This document shows, piece by piece, positions 45,394 to 53,530 of a stretch of 64,000 bases of DNA. Within the stretch, counting starts at the first letter, position 1. Each line of letters starts with the position of its first letter. Below the pieces are notes generated by a model. It had not been told where the DNA came from, searched no databases, and worked only from the letters and a program-made list of their open reading frames with translations. The position numbers were made by a program, and so were the translations under genes. Location of the stretch: assembly GCF_000014865.1 (NCBI RefSeq), contig NC_008576.1, positions 1,269,501 to 1,333,500 on the forward strand, read 5' to 3'. The DNA is from Magnetococcus marinus MC-1. GTDB lineage: Bacteria; Pseudomonadota; Magnetococcia; Magnetococcales; Magnetococcaceae.

Positions 45394-45825
45394 TCATGGC
45401 GCAGGTGCTGCTCCGGTGTGGTGCTTAAGGATGGTTTGGGTAAAAACCAGCAATTCATCAAGATGTTGGGTGATGATGGCGACGGTAATGGGCAGTTGTA
45501 GCGTTTGGTAGTCATGTACGGCAATGTTGCGAAAGCCGACCATGCGTTTGAGCGAATCAGCCAGTTGGGTGGTGATCCAGCCAGCTTGGGCCAGCAACTC
45601 AAAAACATGGCGCGCCCCCTGGGGGATGCCTAGGCGTTCCCGGCGAATGAGGTGCTGCCCGGCGTCCAGAGCGGCTTCGCAGGCGCGTTGAATGTTGAGA
45701 ATGGCGGCGTCTTGGCGGGTAAAATCCTGGGCGAAGGTCTCCGGGTTTTTGTTGTACTCTTCCCGAGCACGCGCCACGCAGCGCTCAATCGTGGCGGATT
45801 TATTAAGCAGCACATCATCAACCAT
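45394..45825 (-). CDS. hepT: HepT-like HEPN ribonuclease toxin (DUF86)
   Basis: A 143-residue HEPN-domain protein, the toxin of a HepT-MntA module. The active-site motif R-x4-H-x-Y is present as RNIAVHDY (Arg99, His104, Tyr106). In the characterised Shewanella system HepT is an RNase whose Tyr in this motif is adenylylated by MntA. The start ATG at 45825 lies inside the 3' end of the antitoxin gene (8-base overlap), implying coupled translation; the open frame upstream of it is antitoxin sequence in another frame. The module lies next to a tRNA gene, a frequent insertion site, although no attachment repeat was identified. Confidence 0.93.
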   Translation of the reverse strand: MVDDVLLNKSATIERCVARAREEYNKNPETFAQDFTRQDAAILNIQRACEAALDAGQHLIRRERLGIPQGARHVFELLAQAGWITTQLADSLKRMVGFRNIAVHDYQTLQLPITVAIITQHLDELLVFTQTILKHHTGAAPAP

Positions 45826-46216
45826 GGATGGTTCCTTCTCGTTGAATCCTTTCCAGGAGTGGTGCGCGGGCTTCATCCAGGGCCGTTTTTTCGCTGAGAA
45901 TAAAGCTCTCGTAGAGGGCAGGCTGATGATCCTTTTCCCAAATCCGCCGACCGGTGGTGATAATCTGGTATTGCATAACGGTGGTGGCGGCGCGTAGGTC
46001 CAGCAGATCCACCGGGTAGCCAACGCGCTCTGCCACCTTATCCCCCAGCTGCCATAGAGTTAACGGATCTGCTTTACCCGGCAGCAGCAGCGCCAAATCC
46101 AGATCGCTCTCTGGGTTGGCTGTACCACTGGCGTGGCTGCCGAACAGATAGAGTGCCATGAGTTCTGGCAGGCTCTGTTGCAGCAGTTGGGTTATCTCTG
46201 CGAGGGGTAATGGCAT
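45818..46216 (-). CDS. mntA: MntA-type minimal nucleotidyltransferase antitoxin
   Basis: A 132-residue protein with the minimal nucleotidyltransferase fold. The signature GS-x10-D-x-D is exact: Gly26-Ser27 to Asp38 and Asp40 in FGSHASGTANPESDLDL. The family transfers AMP to the HepT toxin and neutralises it. It is encoded upstream of and overlapping hepT, the usual order for this module. The start at 46216 is preferred because it precedes LAEITQLL by a few residues; an upstream start at 46240 is possible. Confidence 0.93.
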   Translation of the reverse strand: MPLPLAEITQLLQQSLPELMALYLFGSHASGTANPESDLDLALLLPGKADPLTLWQLGDKVAERVGYPVDLLDLRAATTVMQYQIITTGRRIWEKDHQPALYESFILSEKTALDEARAPLLERIQREGTIHG

Positions 46217-46289
46217 TGTCACAGGCCCGAGGGGTGCCAAAAGAGGTTCATACCGCTTTTAGTTGATCGTCGAGCCTATGATACACTTT

Positions 46290-47012
46290 TCATAGAGTGG
46301 TTGGAATTGGCTTTATGTGGCTGCTCTGTTGCACGTTGGGTAACTTCTCGCAGCCACGCTCAGCATAGGAGGGGCTTAATGAATAGCCTTCTTCACGCAC
46401 TACCTGCTGCACCTTGGGGCGCTGAAGCATGCACGCTAGGTGGGCACGACACGCTGTGGGCATGGGCAACCCAATACGATCTGCCCAAAAAGTGACGTAA
46501 AACAGGGCTGCGTCGGCGATGCTAAAAGAACCAAAGAGATAGGGGCCCTGGGCCGCCAGCCGTTGCGCCAGAATCGCAAAACCCTGAGCCACCAGCTCAC
46601 GCCCGGCTTGCTGAATCTGCGCATCACTGTTCTCTCCATGGTGATACTTCTCTGGGGTGAAAATGCGGGTAAAACCTTGACCATGCACCGTGGCCGTAAT
46701 GTGGTTCACCACCTCCAATACCGCCGCTTGTTGAAAGGGATTTTCCGGTAGCAGCTTGGCTTTTGGATGGGTGGTCGCCAGCCACCAAGCAATGGCCGTA
46801 AAATCGGCCAATACCTGGGGGGGCTCTGGCGGCGTGTGGGCGGTGACGAGCACCGGGATGGTGCCCTTGGGATTAAGGGCAAGATAGGCCGCTGTCTGGT
46901 GCTCTCCCGCCGGTAGGTTTACAATGTGTGCCGCAAAAAGGAGATCTAACTCCTCTAATAAAATATGGATGCCGGTGGAGCACGAACCAGGGGTCATATA
47001 AAAGTGCATCAT
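46290..47012 (-). CDS. Glutathione S-transferase family protein
   Basis: A 240-residue GST. The N-terminal thioredoxin-like domain begins HFYMTPGSCSTGIH, with Cys11 where bacterial beta-class enzymes have the active-site Cys, and NPKGTIPVL contains the cis-Pro of the glutathione site. The C-terminal helical domain has the N-capping box segment FSIADAALFYV. It conjugates or reduces compounds with glutathione in the cytoplasm; the specific substrate is unknown. The gene starts 12 bases after the AAA ATPase gene on the same strand, so they are probably co-transcribed. The last 20 residues are a low-complexity tail. Confidence 0.92.
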   Translation of the reverse strand: MMHFYMTPGSCSTGIHILLEELDLLFAAHIVNLPAGEHQTAAYLALNPKGTIPVLVTAHTPPEPPQVLADFTAIAWWLATTHPKAKLLPENPFQQAAVLEVVNHITATVHGQGFTRIFTPEKYHHGENSDAQIQQAGRELVAQGFAILAQRLAAQGPYLFGSFSIADAALFYVTFWADRIGLPMPTACRAHLACMLQRPKVQQVVREEGYSLSPSYAERGCEKLPNVQQSSHIKPIPTTL

Positions 47013-47024
47013 GGCTTGTTTTTC

Positions 47025-48728
47025 CTAAGAGGCCGGTGCCGATGGTAGATCCATGCCCCGAAAGATGGCGCAGTGGGCAAAGACCGCCAAGCTGGGTGAC
47101 GTGCTGCGATGGGCACAATATTTCGCCACCAGTTTGGTTAAGCCTTTAATGTCTCGCCCGGTGGCTTGAGGATAACAATCCGCCAGCTGTTCCTGCATCG
47201 GCACCGAGAGGGGAAGGGCAAACTGCTCGGCCATGACCGACCAAATCTGTACCCGCTCCTGACGTGAAGGGGGCTGAAAGCGGATCATGGCGATACAGCG
47301 CGAGATAATCGCCTCGTCAATATCATGGCTTCGGTTGGTGGTTAAAAACAGCAGACCATTAAAATATTCCAATACCCGTAGAAAAACCCCCACCACGGCG
47401 TTCATGGTAAGGTTATCATCACGCCGCTTAATGTAGACATCGGCCTCGTCAATCAGCATGACCGCACCCCAACGTTGGGCACGAATTAAGACCTCTTTTA
47501 AGCTCTTTTCCATCTCTGCCACATTGAGCCCCAATTGACCGGAGTGCACCCGGTAAAGGGGGCGTCGAATGATCTCGGCGTAGACCTCTGCGGTCAAGGT
47601 CTTGCCCACCCCCGCAGGACCCGAGCAGAGCACCGTAGTGCCGCCAGATTTACCCTCTACAATATCTTCCATTAAGAGATCCATCTCAGCGGTGAGAATG
47701 TCGATTAAATCCACATGCTCGACTGGTAAAATGAGCTTTTCTTTAAGTTCAGGTTGGTAACAATAAAGGCTAAGATGATCCATGTGAACCCAAAGATGGT
47801 GATGAAGCTCAAGATGAAAAACAAACAGATAGGCATGCACTGGCAGCTGGGTAAAGAGGCTGGGGGGCATCTCTTCGGCCAGGGTTATTAATCGGTTGTC
47901 GATCTCACGAGGTAGGCCAGATTCGCGCTGAATACGCTTGAGTAGGGTGCTTAATATCGCCCCAGAGGACTCCAGGGTAAGATCCCGGTCGGTGAGGATG
48001 GATTCGTCATTAACCAAGCGGGCCGGTCTGTCGGTGGTGGAGAGCACCACCACATTTTTACGCGCATAGTCCGTATTGCGGTGGGTGGCGCTGGGGTCTT
48101 CGGCATAGAGGCCAATACCACGCCCGGAAAATTGTACGTTAAAACGGTTGCGCCAGTCGAAATATTGGCGGCTCTGTTGGTCGTAGAGCGCAACCAATGG
48201 GGGGCTCTCTTTTACAAATCCTCGGTCTGCTAAGAGCTCTGGTAGGGTGCGGTCGGGGATGTCCCGTTCGCTAAAGATCAGTTGTGGATGGGCAAGCTTG
48301 CCGCAACAGTTGGCTTTGAGCTCCACCACCAAACGGGCATTTTCATCGCCACCCGATGGGGTAAAGTCAATGCGTGTGACCAGATAGGGGCGTAGGGTCG
48401 CGGAGTTGTCCAATTTAAACAGCCAGCCCCGCTGGCTGCCCTGGCAAAGATAAGCCACCAAATCCGGGATAAGCTGTGGAAAGTGTTCGGCTTGATAGCG
48501 CTCTCCAGCACTGGCCTGTTGTAGGGCCTCAAGCAGCGCCACCCGCACCTCCGCGCCGCTCTCTTGCCCATAAAGGGCAATCAAGGTGCGCAGGTGAGCT
48601 GGCGCGAGATCTGTATAGGCAATGACCATGCGATGAGAGATGTTTAACTGCTCCAGGTAGCGTTGCAGCTCTGGATGCTTTTCAACCAGTGCGGTGGCGA
48701 TGGGGCGGGCGAGCTCAAGCTTAGCCAT
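47025..48728 (-). CDS. AAA+ ATPase with large N-terminal domain, function unknown
   Basis: A 567-residue protein. The C-terminal ~250 residues form a classical AAA module: Walker A GPAGVGKTLTAE, Walker B VMLIDEADV, sensor-1 LLFLTTNRS and an arginine-rich SRC segment. The N-terminal ~320 residues are not recognised; the segment before the AAA module (HHHLWVHMDHLSLYCY) is rich in His and aromatic residues. Such proteins remodel or unfold protein partners, but the target is unknown. The ATPase gene precedes a GST gene by 12 bases. ATG at 48728 is chosen over an open extension of four codons. Confidence 0.87.
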   Translation of the reverse strand: MAKLELARPIATALVEKHPELQRYLEQLNISHRMVIAYTDLAPAHLRTLIALYGQESGAEVRVALLEALQQASAGERYQAEHFPQLIPDLVAYLCQGSQRGWLFKLDNSATLRPYLVTRIDFTPSGGDENARLVVELKANCCGKLAHPQLIFSERDIPDRTLPELLADRGFVKESPPLVALYDQQSRQYFDWRNRFNVQFSGRGIGLYAEDPSATHRNTDYARKNVVVLSTTDRPARLVNDESILTDRDLTLESSGAILSTLLKRIQRESGLPREIDNRLITLAEEMPPSLFTQLPVHAYLFVFHLELHHHLWVHMDHLSLYCYQPELKEKLILPVEHVDLIDILTAEMDLLMEDIVEGKSGGTTVLCSGPAGVGKTLTAEVYAEIIRRPLYRVHSGQLGLNVAEMEKSLKEVLIRAQRWGAVMLIDEADVYIKRRDDNLTMNAVVGVFLRVLEYFNGLLFLTTNRSHDIDEAIISRCIAMIRFQPPSRQERVQIWSVMAEQFALPLSVPMQEQLADCYPQATGRDIKGLTKLVAKYCAHRSTSPSLAVFAHCAIFRGMDLPSAPAS

Positions 48729-49397
48729 GGGGGGCTCCAAACCGAAGGTTTAAGGTCTCTGCTGGGGGAGGTGACTGGCAAGGGGGCGGCAACCCCACTG
48801 GCGAGGCGTGGGGGCCGTCTCCAGATACCATGTAGGCGCTTTTAGCATGTTTTTTACGGGGGTATCCAGTCTTTTTAAACATAAAAACATATTTGAATAT
48901 TATATGGTTATGGTTGATTCTAAAACAGTCATGAAATGGTCTTATTTTAGGCAGATTGCATTATTTTACAGCGCTGCGTGGGCGGTAAAGGGTCGTGTAG
49001 GTTAGCTTGGGGGTGCAGCGATCAGCAGGGGGATCGGTGGACGGTAGCTTTTGGGGCGCGATGGGGCGAGCTTAGCTCCCGTGAGTGCGCGGAGTGGGTC
49101 AATCTCGATGGTGGTTGGGTCAGATTGCTTTTTGTGTAGGTGATCGTTACTCTGGGCATAAACCAGCGGGGGAAGGGCGGTAGATGGGCTGTTTTTTGCG
49201 TGGCCAGGATGCAGAGCCTCTTCTGTGTGGTTGTCCCGCTGGGGGCAGGGGGTGTGCTCGGTGCGGGGCAATCCGCAGTCACAAAGGATGGAAAAAAAAG
49301 GTGTGCGGGGGGCTTGCAGAGTGTTCATCCCCTGCGGATGGGTGGTATCTCACCCCTGTGGCACGCAGTGTTGGGGGCGCGTGTTGGGGCATGAATC
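48729..49397. other. Divergent intergenic region
   Basis: About 670 bases between the ATPase gene (-) and the SGNH-like gene (+). The segment 48840-48975 is AT-rich and may hold promoters. Open frames up to about 145 codons on the plus strand (49184-49621) are out-of-frame shadows or lack coding character; none is called. Confidence 0.4.
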
Positions 49398-50486
49398 GTG
49401 GTGGATATGGCGGGTATGATGCAGATTTGGCGGTTGCTCAAACAAACCCTAGTGATTGGCGTAATTACCCTATTGCTCACCGTGCTGGTGGGCGAATTGG
49501 GGGTGCGTCTGTTGGTGGGGGCGCCCCTGATGGAGCGCATGCCCTTGGTCCGGGTGTTGCCAGATCCACAAACCGGTTTTCGGATGAAACCGAGCGATCT
49601 GCACTATACCTATCAGCATAAGGTGCAGTTAAACAGCCTGGGTTTGCGTGGGCCAGAGCTGGCTGATCCGGCTGCTGGGCGCTATCGGATATTGGCTTTG
49701 GGGGATTCGCACCTTTACGGGCAAGGCATTGCCGATGAGGCGTTGCTTACCACCCGCTTGCAAGAGGCGCTACAGGCGCGTTTTCCCCGCTGTCAGCCCG
49801 AGGTGGTGAATGCTGGGGTGCGAGCCTACAGCATTAACCAAGAATTTGCCCTATTACAGCGGTTGCAACCCCAGTTACAGCCCGATCATGTGCTGCTGTT
49901 TTTCTACCTGAACGATTTTGATGAGGTGAACATTGCGGCCCGCTACCGACGCTATAAGGGATTGGATTGGTATATGCCGGACCTTTCGGGAAAGCCCGAA
50001 GGGGAGCGTCTACAGCGTTGGCAACAGATGCAAGGGTTACGGCACAGTGCACTGTTGATGTGGTTGCACGATCTATGGCGGGGGCTGACGGTGGACCCTA
50101 ACCATTTTGAACAAAAAATTCTGCGCGGGGCTACGGATAAAGAGAGTGAGCAGCGCCGCGCTATGGTGGTGAGCTATTTGGTCCAATTTAAACAGCTGGC
50201 TCAGCAGCAAGGATTTCGTTTTACCCTGGTCATTATTCCCGCTGCGGTGCAGATAACCCACACCTTTACCCCAGCGACTTACCAAGCTTTTCTAAAGGCT
50301 CAGGCCCAGCGGCTGGGTATTGCGGTGGTGGATCTGCTGCCAGCTTTTCAAGCCGACTATCAGCAGCGGGGCCAGCGACCTATACTGCCCTTTGATGGTC
50401 ACTATAATGTTCGAGGCCAGCAGCTTATGGCTCAACAGGTGATGGCCTACCTACAGGAGCAGGCCCCCCCCTGCGCACAACCCTAA
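49398..50486 (+). CDS. SGNH/GDSL hydrolase-like membrane-anchored protein
   Basis: A 362-residue protein with one N-terminal transmembrane helix (about residues 16-40) and an SGNH hydrolase fold facing the periplasm. The nucleophile block is ALGDSHLYG with Ser104; the Asn block is FYLNDFDEVN; the catalytic Asp333-x-His335 are in FDGHYNVRG. All three elements of the triad are therefore present. Family members acetylate or deacetylate polysaccharides (AlgJ/AlgX-like) or hydrolyse esters. The start is uncertain: GTG 49398, ATG 49407 and ATG 49416 are all in frame. No polysaccharide genes are adjacent. Confidence 0.83.
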   Translation: MVDMAGMMQIWRLLKQTLVIGVITLLLTVLVGELGVRLLVGAPLMERMPLVRVLPDPQTGFRMKPSDLHYTYQHKVQLNSLGLRGPELADPAAGRYRILALGDSHLYGQGIADEALLTTRLQEALQARFPRCQPEVVNAGVRAYSINQEFALLQRLQPQLQPDHVLLFFYLNDFDEVNIAARYRRYKGLDWYMPDLSGKPEGERLQRWQQMQGLRHSALLMWLHDLWRGLTVDPNHFEQKILRGATDKESEQRRAMVVSYLVQFKQLAQQQGFRFTLVIIPAAVQITHTFTPATYQAFLKAQAQRLGIAVVDLLPAFQADYQQRGQRPILPFDGHYNVRGQQLMAQQVMAYLQEQAPPCAQP

Positions 50487-50755
50487 AAGCACATAATACG
50501 CATGCTCTTTTGCTTAGGTGGGGGGCGTGCCATGGTCAGAGAGTTGGCCATGGCCGCTCGCTTGTCAGGGGGGCGCACAACAGGTCAAGCGCGTAAGCGC
50601 TATCTCGCTTTGCCACGGGGGTGTGCCGCTGTCATCTTATAAGGGTGGCCGCAGGGGGGCTCCGCTTGTTCGCCTTTTGTTTTATGCGTGGCACGCACGG
50701 CCCCCTTCCGCCTTATCCCTCGGTCAGAATAGCCACACATTCACTTTGGCAGCAC

Positions 50756-50926
50756 TCAGCTTTTATTGAAAATCGACTGTTTGGTGTCGATGGTCTTAAA
50801 CTGAATGGAAGCTGCTTTGGCACGACACGGTTCACACAAAAAAGTGAGTTTCTGACTGTCGGTCTTGACCTTGAGACCGCACATGGTGCAGATGCGTTCA
50901 TCCTTGTGTACTTTTTTTCTGTTCAT
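50756..50926 (-). CDS. Small two-CxxC zinc-ribbon-like protein (56 aa)
   Basis: I do not recognise a named family. The 56-residue product starts MNRKKVHKDERICTMCG, has Cys13-x2-Cys16 and, 14 residues later, Cys31-x2-Cys34 (LCEPC), and ends with a polar tail. This pattern is typical of a zinc ribbon or treble-clef knuckle with basic residues in front, suggesting nucleic-acid or protein binding. The frame is uninterrupted from ATG 50926 to TGA 50756, and AAAGAGCG lies upstream as a weak ribosome site. It is isolated, with 430 bases of AT-rich sequence upstream. It is below usual length cutoffs and easily missed. Confidence 0.72.
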   Translation of the reverse strand: MNRKKVHKDERICTMCGLKVKTDSQKLTFLCEPCRAKAASIQFKTIDTKQSIFNKS

Positions 50927-51470
50927 GGTGTTCGCTCTTTAGCTCTGTCTGTTTGGTTACGCCAAATGGGCGGAATGATCGTCTATCGCCTATCTGCATG
51001 GTTTGTTGCCAGCTCCTTACCTGTCAGATAGGTTTGGAGTGGGCACCATGCATAACATAATAAAGAGCGTCAATATTTATGGAGTCAATGAGGTTTAGCA
51101 TATCTTACAATGGGTGACATCAAGTTAACAGAAAGTTACAAGATGTCATTTTGGTTTACCTGTTTTTTTATTTTATCATGTATATCTTAGCGAGACCCGG
51201 TAAGCAACAAGAATTTTAGAGAGTTTTTGGCTTTTTTGCGATGAAAAGCGAGGGGTTTCAAGGAAGATTGCGTTTGACAAAGGATATTAAATATTTGTTC
51301 TGTTAAGGTTAGTTGTCTAAATAACGGAATTTGAACAGATATTTTTTGAGATTGTTAACATTCAATTTACACAGTTAACAAACTGTTAACTCTGTTAACA
51401 TGGGTGTGGTTATTTTTTAAAAGCTTTTAGCAGGGTTGGTATTGGTCTGATCGCTGTGCGAGCAAAGCGC
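50927..51470. other. AT-rich region upstream of the CxxC gene, with GTTAAC palindromes
   Basis: About 540 bases without a supportable gene; the longest in-frame ATG reading is under 30 codons. The region is strongly AT-rich from 51050 to 51420. It contains a tight group of GTTAAC palindromes at 51354-51399, listed separately, and a further one at 51124-51129. Confidence 0.5.
51354..51399. repeat. Four GTTAAC palindromes in 46 bp
   Basis: GTTAAC occurs at 51354, 51374, 51385 and 51394, mostly as the larger palindromes TGTTAACA or TGTTAAC. Spacings of 20, 11 and 9 bases are close to one or two helical turns, so the sites lie on roughly the same DNA face. Confidence 0.6.
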
Positions 51471-51508
51471 AAAAAAAAACGCACACCCCATGCTCACAGG
51501 GTGTGCGT
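51471..51508 (-). terminator. Intrinsic terminator after the SulP gene
   Basis: On the minus strand the stem ACGCACACCC (51508-51499) pairs with GGGTGTGCGT (51488-51479) and is followed by a run of T residues (A-run 51471-51479 on the plus strand). It lies 23 bases beyond the SulP stop. Confidence 0.94.
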
Positions 51509-51530
51509 GTAACTTATATGCAAGAGTGTA

Positions 51531-53153
51531 TTAGGCCAATTTGTCGGCGGCCACCCAATAGTGCGGGTCTTTTTCCAGGTCAATTTCAACCAAGCCTCGG
51601 GCTTCTGCCAGTAGCTGCTGGCACTCTGGGCTTAAATGGCGCAGCTTGAGGCTTTTGCCCTCCTTGATATAGCGGCTGGCCAGGGTATCAATGGCCTCAA
51701 TGGCGCTGTGGTCCATCACCCGTGAGCCGTAGAAGTCAATGACCACCTGTTCAGGGTCTTGGGCTGGGGTGATGCGCTCCAGCAGGGTGCTGGTGGAGGC
51801 GAAGAAAAGGGGGCCTTCCAATTCATAGATCTTACTGCCCGTGTCATCGACATAAGCGTGAATGCGGATCTGCCGGGCATGTTCCCAGGCAAACACCAGC
51901 GCCGAGACAATCACCCCAGTGATGACGGCTATGGCCAGATCGGTGGCCACGGTCATGCCGCTGACCAGGACCAGCACAAAGGCGTCGGCCTTGGGAATGC
52001 GCCCCATAATGCGAAAACTGGACCACTCAAAGGTGCCGATTACCACCATAAACATCACGCCGGTAAGGGCGGCAATGGGGATTAACTCAATAAGCGGGGC
52101 GGCAAACAGGATAAACATAAGCACCATAATGCCCGCCGTTATGCCCGACAGTCGGCCACGTCCCCCAGATTTAACATTGATCATGCTCTGGCCCACCATG
52201 GCACAGCCACCCATGCCACCAAAAAAACCGGTCACGACATTGGCGACGCCCTGGCCGACACACTCACGATTGCCGCGCCCACGGGTCTGGGTTAACTCAT
52301 CAATCAGGCTCATGGTTAGCAGGGATTCAATCAAACCAATGGCGGCTAAAATCACCGAATAGGGTAAGATGATGCGCAAGGTCTCTAAATTAAGGGGCAC
52401 CATGGGCAGATGAAATTGGGGTAGACCCCCAGCAATGGAGGCCATGTCGCCCACGGTGCGGCTCTCAATGCCCAGCAGAATGACCAGCAGGGAGGTTATA
52501 AGAATCGCGGCCAGTGCCGAAGGGATCGCCTTGGTCAATTTGGGCAGCAGGTAGATGATGCCCATGGTCAAGGCCACCAACCCCAGCATGCGCCACAATG
52601 GGGGACCACTGAGCCAGTGACTGACACCAGCTGCGTCGGCCACCTGAAAGCTTTTTAACTGAGCAAGAAAGATAACAATCGCCAAACCATTCACAAATCC
52701 CAGCATCACCGGATGGGGTACCATGCGAATAAATTTACCCAGACGTAGCCAACCCACCCCGATTTGCAGGATCCCCATAAGCACCACGGTGGCAAACAGA
52801 TACTCAATACCATGGTCAAGCACCAAGGCCACCATCACCACCGCCAAGGCACCGGTAGCCCCGCTAATCATGCCGGGGCGGCCCCCTACAATGGCGGTGA
52901 TCAAGCTGATCATAAAGGCGGAGTAGAGCCCCACCAGTGGCGCGACACCTGCCACAAAGGCAAAGGCTACCGCCTCGGGCACCAAAGCCAGTGCCACCGT
53001 TAAGCCGCTGAGTAGATCATTTTTGGTGCGGTTGCCGCTGCCGTTTTCCAATAAGCGGCGTAGCAGTGAGCGCCGTTCTGCGTCGGCATGCGCCAAAATT
53101 TGGCCGACCCGCTTTTGCGTGCCTGCATTGTGTTTTTTAAACCATTGGATCAT
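51531..53153 (-). CDS. SulP family anion transporter with STAS domain
   Basis: A 540-residue inner-membrane transporter. A hydrophobic domain with about 10-12 helices (residues about 35-420) contains [16 protein letters not shown], a SulP/SLC26 hallmark, and [13 protein letters not shown], another conserved segment. A cytoplasmic STAS domain (about 430-535) follows, with [17 protein letters not shown]. Substrates of the family include sulfate, bicarbonate and other anions, so the substrate here is not assigned. GTG 53156 and ATG 53153 are alternative starts, with GAGGTATTTT upstream. It is followed by a strong terminator and appears monocistronic. Confidence 0.93.
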   Translation of the reverse strand: MIQWFKKHNAGTQKRVGQILAHADAERRSLLRRLLENGSGNRTKNDLLSGLTVALALVPEAVAFAFVAGVAPLVGLYSAFMISLITAIVGGRPGMISGATGALAVVMVALVLDHGIEYLFATVVLMGILQIGVGWLRLGKFIRMVPHPVMLGFVNGLAIVIFLAQLKSFQVADAAGVSHWLSGPPLWRMLGLVALTMGIIYLLPKLTKAIPSALAAILITSLLVILLGIESRTVGDMASIAGGLPQFHLPMVPLNLETLRIILPYSVILAAIGLIESLLTMSLIDELTQTRGRGNRECVGQGVANVVTGFFGGMGGCAMVGQSMINVKSGGRGRLSGITAGIMVLMFILFAAPLIELIPIAALTGVMFMVVIGTFEWSSFRIMGRIPKADAFVLVLVSGMTVATDLAIAVITGVIVSALVFAWEHARQIRIHAYVDDTGSKIYELEGPLFFASTSTLLERITPAQDPEQVVIDFYGSRVMDHSAIEAIDTLASRYIKEGKSLKLRHLSPECQQLLAEARGLVEIDLEKDPHYWVAADKLA

Positions 53154-53156
53154 CAC

Positions 53157-53471
53157 AAAATACCTCGTTGCCTCTGTTCAGGCAGAGATGGCAGAGCTCT
53201 ATTTCCACAGGGGTAGGGGTAGAGCAAGGTCAGCACAAGATGGAGCAACACAGGTAACAACCGAAGGGTGCTTAGCCGAACCAAAAGGGGCGGGTTGGAA
53301 CCGTAAGAGTAGGGGCTGGATTCTAACCAGTAAGTCGCAGAGGTCAAGTTTTCTATTTTTGCCCAAGCCATTTTTTGGCGAAATGGTCTCCCATAACCTC
53401 GTTTGAGCGGGGGTAGGGGTGTGGTGTGGCTCGGTTAAACCCCTTACACGGAGGTATTTGTTGTGCGGGGT
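53157..53471. other. Intergenic region upstream of the SulP gene
   Basis: A 315-base gap between the SulP start and the terminator of the carboxynorspermidine dehydrogenase gene, all on the minus strand. No gene or clear promoter was recognised; the promoter for SulP probably lies here. Confidence 0.4.
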
Positions 53472-53512
53472 TAAGAAAAACAAAACGGGGGTACCCAATG
53501 GAGTACCCCCGT
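53472..53512 (-). terminator. Intrinsic terminator after the carboxynorspermidine dehydrogenase gene
   Basis: On the minus strand, ACGGGGGTAC (53512-53503) pairs with GTACCCCCGT (53494-53485) around an eight-base loop and is followed by TTTTGTTTTTCTT. It begins 19 bases beyond the stop codon. Confidence 0.93.
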
Positions 53513-53530
53513 TGATGCATAGAGCCTTGC

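Noticed and set aside
51354-51399. GTTAAC cluster as a replication origin
   Set aside because: No DnaA boxes (TTATCCACA-like) or dnaA/dnaN neighbours are present.
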